A stretch of DNA of 12,313 nt from Oscillospiraceae bacterium (lineage in GTDB: Bacteria; Bacillota; Clostridia; Oscillospirales; Oscillospiraceae). Numbering within the stretch: position 1 is the first letter of the stretch; each line of letters begins with the position of its first letter. The notes beneath the pieces are model-generated. The model saw nothing but the letters and a program-made list of their open reading frames with translations, was not told the DNA's origin and made no database searches. The translations under genes and the position numbers were made by a program. Where the stretch lies: assembly GCA_017624645.1 (NCBI GenBank), contig JAGAMQ010000073.1:1-12313 (forward strand). Reading direction: 5' to 3'. Shown one piece after another: positions 1 to 6,229 of the stretch.

Positions 1-1
1 C

Positions 2-649
2 ATTGGCGCATTCTACAAGTCTGATGAAGACTACTCCAAGGGTATCTTCCAGCAGTTCATGAAGAACCTGAACGACGATGTGACTGTGGTTGAGACCTCC
101 TTCTCTGCAGCCAACGCCACCGACTTCGCTACTCAGATCGATACCCTGAAGGATTGCACTTTCATCTTCATGCCCACCTACTACCAGCCTGCCTCCATCT
201 TCATGACTCAGGCTAAGGATGTGCTGGCACCCAATGCTGTTTACTACGGCTGTGACGGCTTCGATGGCATTGACAGCAAGTTCGACATCACCTCCATTCC
301 TCAGGAGGTCACTATGCTGTCCCACTTCAACTCCAAGGCGGAAGAGGGTGCAGCAAAGACCTTCATCGACAAGTATGTGGAGGCTTACGGCAAGGATACT
401 CTGAACCAGTTTGGTGCATCTGCTTACGACTGCATCTATGCCCTGTACGGCGCTATGAAGAAGGCCGTCGAGGGCGGTAAGGAGATTCCTGTGACCATCG
501 GCGCTTCTGACCTGTGTGAGATTCTGAAGGCAGAGTTTAACGGCGGCTATACCTACACCGACGGTGTCACCGGTGACAGCATCACCTGGGAGAAGACCGG
601 TTACGTGAACAAGTCTGCCATCCAGTATGTTATCAAGGAAGCTGACTGA
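2..649 (+). CDS. livK: Branched-chain amino-acid ABC transporter substrate-binding protein, 5'-truncated
   Basis: The reading frame is open from base 2 and ends at TGA 647-649, giving the last 215 residues; signal peptide/lipobox and N-terminal lobe lie outside the window. Visible sequence has the C-terminal pattern of type I periplasmic binding proteins of the Leu/Ile/Val family: a beta-alpha start (IGAFYKSDEDYSKGIFQQF), then alternation through FIFMPTYYQPASIFMTQAKD, a YGCDGFDG segment, AYDCIYALYGAMKKA, and a final TGDSITWEKTGYVNKSAIQYV typical of the end of this fold. In Gram-positives these are extracellular lipoproteins that deliver ligand to LivHM. Assignment to a liv-type importer is supported by livHMGF immediately downstream. 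The exact ligand (Leu/Ile/Val, other amino acids, urea or amides) cannot be told from this fragment. Confidence 0.93.
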   Translation: MGAFYKSDEDYSKGIFQQFMKNLNDDVTVVETSFSAANATDFATQIDTLKDCTFIFMPTYYQPASIFMTQAKDVLAPNAVYYGCDGFDGIDSKFDITSIPQEVTMLSHFNSKAEEGAAKTFIDKYVEAYGKDTLNQFGASAYDCIYALYGAMKKAVEGGKEIPVTIGASDLCEILKAEFNGGYTYTDGVTGDSITWEKTGYVNKSAIQYVIKEAD

Positions 650-675
650 TAGCATTATCTGAACAAGGAAAGTCA

Positions 676-715
676 TAACTGCACATGCTGGCATCAAAAC
701 CGGCATGTGCAGTTA
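676..715 (+). promoter_or_regulatory. Long RNA hairpin between livK and livH
   Basis: Arms 676-691 and 700-715 pair over 16 bp (core AACTGCACATGC against GCATGTGCAGTT) with one G-U wobble and an 8-nt loop CATCAAAA. No T-tract follows the 3' arm, so it is not a standard intrinsic terminator. Its place between an abundant binding protein gene and its membrane components fits an mRNA 3'-end stabiliser or partial attenuator that keeps livK expression above livHMGF. That role is inferred. The structure is read directly. Confidence 0.7.
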
Positions 716-801
716 AACTGCGATTATGTGAAATAACGGATTCACGGAAAAACGCGATATTTGTCTGTTTTTTGAAGAGTCCGAAAGAAGTTGGGAAATA
801 T

Positions 802-1674
802 ATGGAAGAAATTTTATCCACACTGATCAATGGTCTGAGCCTTGGCGGTATCTATGCAATGATCGCCCTGGGCTATACCATGGTCTACGGCATCGCCAAG
901 ATGCTGAACTTCGCCCACGGTGATATTATCATGGTAGGCGGATACCTGATCTATGTCTTTATGGCGACCAAGAACCCGCTGATCGCAATCTTGTTGGCAG
1001 TGGTGGGCTGTGTGATCCTGGGTGTCACTATTGAAAAGATCGCTTACAAGCCTCTTCGGGGCGCTTCTCCGCTGGCGGTCCTGATCACTGCCATTGGCGT
1101 CAGCTATATGCTCCAGAGCCTTGCGCAGATCATTTTTGGCAGTGCTACCCAGATGGTTACCGTCTATGAGTTCGGCGCTGTGAAGCTAATGGGCGCAACG
1201 GTGCAGATCTCCTCTCTTGTGACCCTGGGTGTCACTGTGGCTGTGATGCTGGCACTGACCCTGTTTGTGAAATTTACCCGTTTGGGTCGGGCAATGATCG
1301 CCGTGTCTGAAGACAGAGATGCCGCTCAGCTCATGGGTATTAACGTCAACGGCATCATTACCATCACCTTTGCCATCGGTTCTGCCTTGGCTGCCCTTGC
1401 GGGCCTTTTCTACCTGCTGAAGGCACCTGCCGTTTCCGGCACCATGGGCGCGATGCCCGGCATCAAGGCCTTTACCGCGGCGGTGATCGGCGGTATCGGA
1501 TCCATTCCCGGTGCTATGCTGGGTGGCATCCTGTTGGGTATGGTGGAGTGTATCTCCTATAAGATCACTGCCATCGCTCCCTATACCGATGCCATCGAGT
1601 TTTCCATTCTGATCCTAATTCTGCTGGTCAGACCCACCGGATTTCTCGGCAAGAAACGGAGGGAAAAGGTATGA
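802..1674 (+). CDS. livH: Branched-chain amino-acid ABC transporter permease LivH
   Basis: Membrane permease of 290 residues that pairs with LivM to form the channel of the importer. The frame is open upstream to an ATG at 685, but that codon lies in the intergenic hairpin and its extra 39 residues are not LivH-like. I choose ATG 802 because MEEILSTLINGLSLGGIYAMIALGYTMVYG is the conserved LivH N-terminus. The Shine-Dalgarno is weak (GAAAGAAG at 783-790, or GGGA at 793-796). About eight hydrophobic helices are visible, with the family EAA-like cytoplasmic loop around GRAMIAVSEDRDAAQLMGIN and the conserved GGIGSIPGAMLGGILLG segment near the C-terminus, ending in RPTGFLGKK. Its stop overlaps the livM start (ATGA), implying translational coupling. 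Confidence 0.96.
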   Translation: MEEILSTLINGLSLGGIYAMIALGYTMVYGIAKMLNFAHGDIIMVGGYLIYVFMATKNPLIAILLAVVGCVILGVTIEKIAYKPLRGASPLAVLITAIGVSYMLQSLAQIIFGSATQMVTVYEFGAVKLMGATVQISSLVTLGVTVAVMLALTLFVKFTRLGRAMIAVSEDRDAAQLMGINVNGIITITFAIGSALAALAGLFYLLKAPAVSGTMGAMPGIKAFTAAVIGGIGSIPGAMLGGILLGMVECISYKITAIAPYTDAIEFSILILILLVRPTGFLGKKRREKV

Positions 1675-2810
1675 GGATCGGAAAATTCAAGCTCAATCAT
1701 TATATCAACTATATTGTCATCGGTATCCTGACGCTGGTGCTGTCTGTTATGACCTTTACCGGCAGCCGCTTTGACAATTCTCTGCTGTTCCTGCTGGAGA
1801 AAATGGCTATCAGTATCATTCTGGCGGTTTCTCTGTCCCTGGTGGTGGGTTTCCTTGGGGAACTCTCTCTTGGTCATGCCGGCTTTATGTGTGTGGGCGC
1901 ATACCTTGGCGGTAAGGTGGCGGTGCTCCTTGCCCCTGCTTTGGGAAATGGCATCCTGACTCTGCTGATTTCTCTGCTGGCAGGTGCTGCTGTGGCTGCC
2001 CTGTGCGGCGTGATCATCGGTATTCCCGCTTTGCGTCTGCGTGGCGACTATCTGGCGATCGTAACCTTGGCTTTTGGTGAGATCGTAAAGAGCCTCTTCA
2101 TGAACTCTTCCGACGAATCTTTCGGCGGGACTCTGGGATTGGATACCCCCCGGTTTGATAAAAAGTATCTGTTTATCATCGCATTTGTTCTCGTTTTGAT
2201 CACACTGGCAGTGGTGCAGAATTATATCCGCTCCAAGCACGGCAGAGCCGTGACTGCCATCCGTGACAATGAGATTGCGGCCAGAGCTACCGGTATCAAT
2301 GTCACCAAGTATAAGCTGCTGACCTTTATCCTGTCTGCTGCCTTTGCAGGCATTGCCGGCGTACTGTACAGCTTCAGTAACTATACTGTGCAGAGTATAA
2401 AATTCGGTTATAACTACTCCATTGAGATCCTCGTGATGGTGGTTCTCGGCGGCATGGGCAATATCAACGGATCTATCGTTGCTGCGGCGCTGATCACATG
2501 GCTCAACACCTGGCTGCCTACCAAGCTTACCGGCGATTTGGCTGTTCTGCAAAATCTTCTGTATGCGCTGATCCTGATCGTGATCGTGATCTACAACAAT
2601 GCACCTGCCCTTAAGAGCTTCCGGGATAGGTACAACCTTGGCAACCTGATCAATAAGGTGCTTAAGCCCAAGGCTGACCCCTCCCATATCAAGGACGACA
2701 AGGCAAAGTGGGATGTGGTCCCCACCAAGATCAGCATGGATGAGATACTCTCCATCGATATGAAGCAGCAGAGCGGTCCTGATCCGGAGCAGAAGGGAGG
2801 TAAGCGCTGA
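1671..2810 (+). CDS. livM: Branched-chain amino-acid ABC transporter permease LivM
   Basis: Second membrane permease of the importer, 379 residues. ATG 1671 is preceded by GGAGGG (1658-1663) at 7-nt spacing and overlaps the livH stop. LivM hallmarks are LGELSLGHAGFMCVGAY (61-78), RLRGDYLAIVTLAFGEI (122-138), the loop GRAVTAIRDNEIAARATGIN (191-210) that docks on the ATPases, and VVLGGMGNINGSIVAA (258-273). The last helix ends near residue 308. The usual RPxGL-like ending is replaced by a charged tail of about 70 residues (311-379) ending in EQKGGKR, longer than in the best-known LivM proteins. The stop overlaps the livG start by one base (TGATG). The family call is certain. The function of the tail is unknown. 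Confidence 0.96.
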   Translation: MRIGKFKLNHYINYIVIGILTLVLSVMTFTGSRFDNSLLFLLEKMAISIILAVSLSLVVGFLGELSLGHAGFMCVGAYLGGKVAVLLAPALGNGILTLLISLLAGAAVAALCGVIIGIPALRLRGDYLAIVTLAFGEIVKSLFMNSSDESFGGTLGLDTPRFDKKYLFIIAFVLVLITLAVVQNYIRSKHGRAVTAIRDNEIAARATGINVTKYKLLTFILSAAFAGIAGVLYSFSNYTVQSIKFGYNYSIEILVMVVLGGMGNINGSIVAAALITWLNTWLPTKLTGDLAVLQNLLYALILIVIVIYNNAPALKSFRDRYNLGNLINKVLKPKADPSHIKDDKAKWDVVPTKISMDEILSIDMKQQSGPDPEQKGGKR

Positions 2811-3580
2811 TGTCGGAATATGTATTGGAAACCAAAAATTTAGGCATTTCCTTCGGCGGCTTGAAGGCTGCCCAGGATGTGAACATCCGAATCAAGAAGA
2901 ATCAGCTTTACGGCTTGATCGGCCCCAACGGTGCCGGTAAGACTACCATCTTCAATCTCCTTACCTGCGTGTACAAGCCCACCACCGGCACCTTCTATCT
3001 GGACGGCGAGGAAATGAAGGGGCAGACTCCCCATAGGATCAATCAAAAGGGAATTGCCCGTACCTTCCAGAACATTCGCCTCTTCAATAACATGACTGTT
3101 GTGCGTAATGTTATGGTTGGTCTTCATAACAATCCGGAGTATAAGTGCAGTGTGCTGGAATCCGTCCTGCGCCTGCCCCGGCATTTTAAGATGGAAAAGG
3201 CAATGCGGGAACGGGCAAAGGAACTTCTGCGGATCTTCGATCTGGAACAGGAGCGCAACAGCCTGGCATGTAATCTGCCCTACGGCAAGCAGCGGAAGCT
3301 GGAAATTGCAAGAGCCTTGGCAACCAATCCCAAGCTTCTGCTGCTGGATGAGCCCGCAGCAGGTATGAATCCCCATGAAACAGAGGACCTTGCCCGGACC
3401 ATTCGCTTTATCCGGGATCACTTCGATATGACGATCCTTTTGATCGAGCATGATATGGGGTTTGTGTCCGAACTGTGTGATGAGCTGACAGTGCTCAGCT
3501 TTGGCACCGTTTTGGCACAAGGCGATACTAAGGATGTGCTGCAGGATCCCGAAGTGATCAAGGCGTATATCGGAGGGTAA
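2810..3580 (+). CDS. livG: Branched-chain amino-acid ABC transporter ATP-binding protein LivG
   Basis: Cytoplasmic ATPase of 256 residues that powers uptake together with LivF. Walker A is GPNGAGKT at 38-45, the Q-loop region is GIARTFQNIRLFNNMT, the signature is the LivG-type variant LPYGKQRKLEIARAL in place of LSGGQ, and Walker B is LLLLDEPAAGMN followed by the switch His in LLIEHDMGFV. The ending (VIKAYIGG) is typical of LivG. A Shine-Dalgarno GGGAGG lies in the last codons of livM (2795-2800), and the ATG shares a base with the livM stop. Length matches the family. Confidence 0.97.
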   Translation: MSEYVLETKNLGISFGGLKAAQDVNIRIKKNQLYGLIGPNGAGKTTIFNLLTCVYKPTTGTFYLDGEEMKGQTPHRINQKGIARTFQNIRLFNNMTVVRNVMVGLHNNPEYKCSVLESVLRLPRHFKMEKAMRERAKELLRIFDLEQERNSLACNLPYGKQRKLEIARALATNPKLLLLDEPAAGMNPHETEDLARTIRFIRDHFDMTILLIEHDMGFVSELCDELTVLSFGTVLAQGDTKDVLQDPEVIKAYIGG

Positions 3581-3584
3581 ATGT

Positions 3585-4316
3585 ATGGCATTGTTGGAAG
3601 TAAAGAATCTTGAGGTGTACTATGGCGTCATTTGCGCCTTGAAGGGCATCAGCTTCGAAGTTAACGAAGGTGAGATTGTGTCCCTCATCGGTGCAAATGG
3701 TGCTGGTAAGACCACTATGATGCAGAGCGTTGTTGGTCTCATTCCCAAGCGCAGCGGCAGCGTGATCTACGACGGAAAGGACATTACCAAAATGTCCTGC
3801 CATAAGATCGTGCAGCTGGGCATGACACAGGTTCCCGAGGGGCGGCGTATTTTCCAGGAGCTGACCGTTATGGAAAACCTGATGATGGGTGCTTATACTG
3901 TACGGGATCAGCAGCGCTATAAGGAGGATCTGCAGTCCGTATTTGAGCGGTTCCCCCGGTTGGCAGAACGGCGTAATCAGATTGCAGGAACCCTTTCCGG
4001 CGGCGAGCAGCAGATGCTTGCCATGAGCCGCGCCCTGATGATCCGGCCCAAGCTTTTGATGCTGGACGAGCCCTCCATGGGCTTGGCACCTATCCTTGTG
4101 GATCAGATCTTTGAAATTATCAAGGAGCTCCACGCATCCGGTACCACCATTTTGTTGGTGGAGCAGAATGCCAGCAAGGCGCTGGAAATTGCTGACCGTG
4201 CTTATGTTCTGGAAACCGGTTCCATCACCCTGAGCGGTACCGGCAAGGAGCTTGCCAGCAGCGATGAAGTGCGAAAGGCATACCTAGGCGGTTCAAATCA
4301 TACACCCCCTGCATAG
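3585..4316 (+). CDS. livF: Branched-chain amino-acid ABC transporter ATP-binding protein LivF
   Basis: Second ATPase of the importer, 243 residues. Walker A is GANGAGKT at 36-43, the Q-loop is VPEGRRIFQELTVMENL, the signature is LSGGEQQMLAMSRAL, and Walker B is LLMLDEPSMGLAP followed by LLVEQNASKALEIADRAYVL. The VPEGRRIF and MENLMMGAY segments separate LivF from LivG. The start is ATG 3585, four bases after the livG stop, with GGAGGG at 3572-3577; ATG 3581 is out of frame. The last five codons (HTPPA-stop) form the 5' arm of the downstream terminator, so the CDS and the end of the operon are fused in sequence. Confidence 0.97.
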   Translation: MALLEVKNLEVYYGVICALKGISFEVNEGEIVSLIGANGAGKTTMMQSVVGLIPKRSGSVIYDGKDITKMSCHKIVQLGMTQVPEGRRIFQELTVMENLMMGAYTVRDQQRYKEDLQSVFERFPRLAERRNQIAGTLSGGEQQMLAMSRALMIRPKLLMLDEPSMGLAPILVDQIFEIIKELHASGTTILLVEQNASKALEIADRAYVLETGSITLSGTGKELASSDEVRKAYLGGSNHTPPA

Positions 4317-4337
4317 GCTTATGCAGGGGGTGTTTTT
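4302..4337 (+). terminator. Intrinsic terminator of the liv operon
   Basis: Perfect 14-bp stem, ACACCCCCTGCATA (4302-4315) against TATGCAGGGGGTGT (4320-4333), with a GGCT loop and five T at 4333-4337. The 5' arm lies inside the livF CDS and contains its stop codon. The 3' arm carries a purine-rich AGGGGG that may be the ribosome binding site of the small ORF starting at 4338. Confidence 0.92.
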
Positions 4338-4493
4338 ATGTGCAGACGATATTTGCTGTGGGGAGCCGCAATGGCTGCTTTTGGACTGGGGTTGTTGGTA
4401 GGTATGTGGATCGAGGGCGGTTTCTTATCCCATTGTTTTGGTCTCTGCTTGTTTGTTCTTGGGGTAGGAACACTGCTGAAAAAGCAGGTATAA
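4338..4493 (+). CDS. Small two-helix membrane protein, 51 residues
   Basis: ATG 4338 to TAA 4491-4493. The protein begins MCRRYLLWGAAMAAFGLGL and ends LFVLGVGTLLKKQV. Two hydrophobic segments (about 5-23 and 30-45) are joined by a short turn around WIEGGFLSHCFG, with basic residues at both ends, so both termini should face the cytoplasm. The composition is strongly membrane-like over its whole length, which argues for a real gene despite its size. A Shine-Dalgarno AGGGGG (4325-4330) sits 7 nt upstream, inside the livF terminator stem. An alternative start at ATG 4371 has GGGGAG at 4360-4365 but would remove the basic N-terminus. It lies 54 nt before the SPOCS gene and may be co-transcribed with it. 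No function is recognised. Confidence 0.6.
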   Translation: MCRRYLLWGAAMAAFGLGLLVGMWIEGGFLSHCFGLCLFVLGVGTLLKKQV

Positions 4494-4547
4494 CCTTGTC
4501 CTGCGGAGAATAGAATGGAGTATATCGTGGGGTAAGGAGTGATCCGA

Positions 4548-6035
4548 ATGGAATTGCAATTTGAGAAAGATCTTATGAGCTGCCTGCAAATGCAACAGGC
4601 AAAGGTGCAGAGCCAAGAGCAGACCCAGGAGCTTCGGCTGCCGGAAGGGATGCCGGATATAGGAACGGTTTTGGCATGCTGGGGACAGATCCTGCTGCGT
4701 GGTAAAGAGTGGCGATCAGATGCTGCAGGAATCTCCGGCGGCGTCATGGCATGGGTGCTGTACCTTCCTGAAGAGGGTGGTGCACCGCAAAGTGTGGAGG
4801 CTTGGCTGCCGTTTCAGATGAAATGGAATGTGGAGCCGGGGCAGTATGACGGGACTTTGTTGGCGGTGCCGCTGCTGCGCAGTGCAGATGCCCGGTGCCT
4901 TTCTGCCAGAAAACTTATGGTGCGCACAAATGTCAGCGTTATGGCTAAGATCCTGCAGCCATCGGAGGTGGAGTTGTACCGTCCCGGCGAGGTGCCGGAA
5001 GACGTCCAGCTTCTGAAAAGGTCCTATCCTGTCTGCGTTCCCACAGAAGCAGGGGAGAAAGCCTTTGTGTTGGAAGAAAACATTCCGTTTCCCACAGGTG
5101 ATAAGGTGCTCTTTTGCTCCTTTAAGCCTGAGGTTACAGAGAAGAAGCTTATGTCGGACAAGGTGATCTTCCGGGGTATGGGCATCCTGCACCTTCTGTG
5201 CCGAGGGGAAAACGGCGAACTGTGGAGCAAAGATGTAGACGTGCCATTTTCCCAGTACGCAGAGCTGGACAGGGTGTATGAAGAGGGGGCAACAGTAGAC
5301 CTGTTGCCATTGGTAACAAATCTCGAACTGGAATCTGGTGAGGAAGGGAATCTACAGTTAAAGGCCGGTATTTCCGGTCAGTACGTGATTTATGACCGGC
5401 CCGTCCTTGAAACCGTTGAGGATGCCTACAGTCCTGCTCGGTCGGTGCAGACACAAACAGACCGCCTTGCATTGCCAGTCGTGCTGGATAGCACTGCAGA
5501 AACGGTCCGGGGAGAAGCCGAGGCAGAGATAGATGCCCAAAAAATTGTGGATCTGGCTTTTTGGCCGGAGCATCCCTATATGATGATGGAAGATGGGGGA
5601 GCAGAGGCAGAACTCTCCGGCATATTCCAAATGCTCTATTACGATCCGGAGGGGCAGCTGCAAAGTGCCCAGACCCGGTGGGAGGATACATGGAATCTGC
5701 CTGCTGACCAAAACAGTGCCGTCAGCGCCGTGGTTCAGTGCAGTGGCAGACCCCAGGCAGGGCAGGATGGTGCCGGGGTTCGTCTTCGGGGGGACCTGTT
5801 GCTGGAAAGCCAAAGTGTAGCGCAGGAGGGTATCCCTATGGTTACCGGTCTTGAACTGGGGGAACTGCAACCGCTGGATCCCAACCGGCCTACACTGATC
5901 TTGCGAAAGGCCGGGGATGACAGCTTGTGGGAGATTGCCAAGGCATCCGGCTCTACCGTTGCGGCCATACAGCAGGCCAACGGTCTGCAGCAGCCGCCCC
6001 AAAGTGAGCAAATGCTGCTGATTCCGGTACAATAA
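4548..6035 (+). CDS. SPOCS (DUF3794) domain protein with C-terminal LysM, SipL-like
   Basis: Protein of 495 residues. A GTG at 4539 is in frame, but AAGGAG (4534-4539) overlaps it and lies 8 nt before ATG 4548, so I choose ATG 4548 (MELQFEKDLMSCLQMQQAKV). The middle carries at least one SPOCS/DUF3794 domain (about 140-265), with VIFRGMGILHLLCRGENGE and VPFSQYAELD as its clearest segment; the N-terminal 130 residues and the 270-440 region look like further, more diverged copies. The C-terminus (about 450-495) is a LysM motif: LILRKAGDDSLWEIAKASGS, then IQQANGL and LLIPV. This architecture and length match Clostridioides difficile SipL, which binds SpoIVA through its LysM and anchors the coat to the forespore. 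Clostridia carry several SPOCS proteins, so orthology is likely but not certain. No sigma-E-type promoter could be confidently read upstream. Confidence 0.8.
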   Translation: MELQFEKDLMSCLQMQQAKVQSQEQTQELRLPEGMPDIGTVLACWGQILLRGKEWRSDAAGISGGVMAWVLYLPEEGGAPQSVEAWLPFQMKWNVEPGQYDGTLLAVPLLRSADARCLSARKLMVRTNVSVMAKILQPSEVELYRPGEVPEDVQLLKRSYPVCVPTEAGEKAFVLEENIPFPTGDKVLFCSFKPEVTEKKLMSDKVIFRGMGILHLLCRGENGELWSKDVDVPFSQYAELDRVYEEGATVDLLPLVTNLELESGEEGNLQLKAGISGQYVIYDRPVLETVEDAYSPARSVQTQTDRLALPVVLDSTAETVRGEAEAEIDAQKIVDLAFWPEHPYMMMEDGGAEAELSGIFQMLYYDPEGQLQSAQTRWEDTWNLPADQNSAVSAVVQCSGRPQAGQDGAGVRLRGDLLLESQSVAQEGIPMVTGLELGELQPLDPNRPTLILRKAGDDSLWEIAKASGSTVAAIQQANGLQQPPQSEQMLLIPVQ

Positions 6036-6036
6036 T

Positions 6037-6084
6037 GACAACCGCCGCTGCGCAGATCTGCGCAGCGGCGGTTTGGCGGTTGTC
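6037..6084 (+). terminator. Perfect 34-bp GC-rich palindrome with competing outer repeat after the SPOCS gene
   Basis: AACCGCCGCTGCGCAGA (6040-6056) is followed directly by its exact complement TCTGCGCAGCGGCGGTT (6057-6073), starting 4 nt after the stop codon. An outer pair, GACAACCGCC (6037-6046) and GGCGGTTGTC (6075-6084), shares bases with the inner stem, so the two cannot form fully together. Only three T follow the main stem, so termination is plausible from position and stem strength, but the U-tract is poor. Confidence 0.62.
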
Positions 6085-6165
6085 GCATAGGGGTACCGCC
6101 GGGTCTAGGATATCCCATCCGGGCTTCGGATTCCATCGGATGCTGTCGAGGAGTGATTATTATGC

Positions 6166-6194
6166 TTGTCATCGGGTGATTTCTTTGCTATAAT
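6166..6194 (+). promoter_or_regulatory. Strong sigma-A promoter of the G3E GTPase operon
   Basis: TTGTCA (6166-6171), a 17-bp spacer and TATAAT (6189-6194), with an extended -10 TG at 6186-6187. A second TATAAT occurs at 6203-6208 without a good -35. The start codon of the first G3E gene is at 6230, leaving a short leader. I find no convincing Zur-type palindrome here, so metal control of this promoter is not shown by the sequence. Confidence 0.8.
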
Positions 6195-6229
6195 AAACTA
6201 GATATAATTTGTACAGAAGGTGTGTTAAT

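Noticed and set aside
685..801. N-terminal extension of livH from ATG 685
   Set aside because: The ATG is inside the intergenic hairpin, the peptide is unlike LivH, and ATG 802 gives the conserved N-terminus.
1581..2687. A 368-codon open frame on the minus strand opposite livM
   Set aside because: It is rich in Gln and His from the complement of hydrophobic codons and has no recognisable domain; livM on the + strand explains the region.
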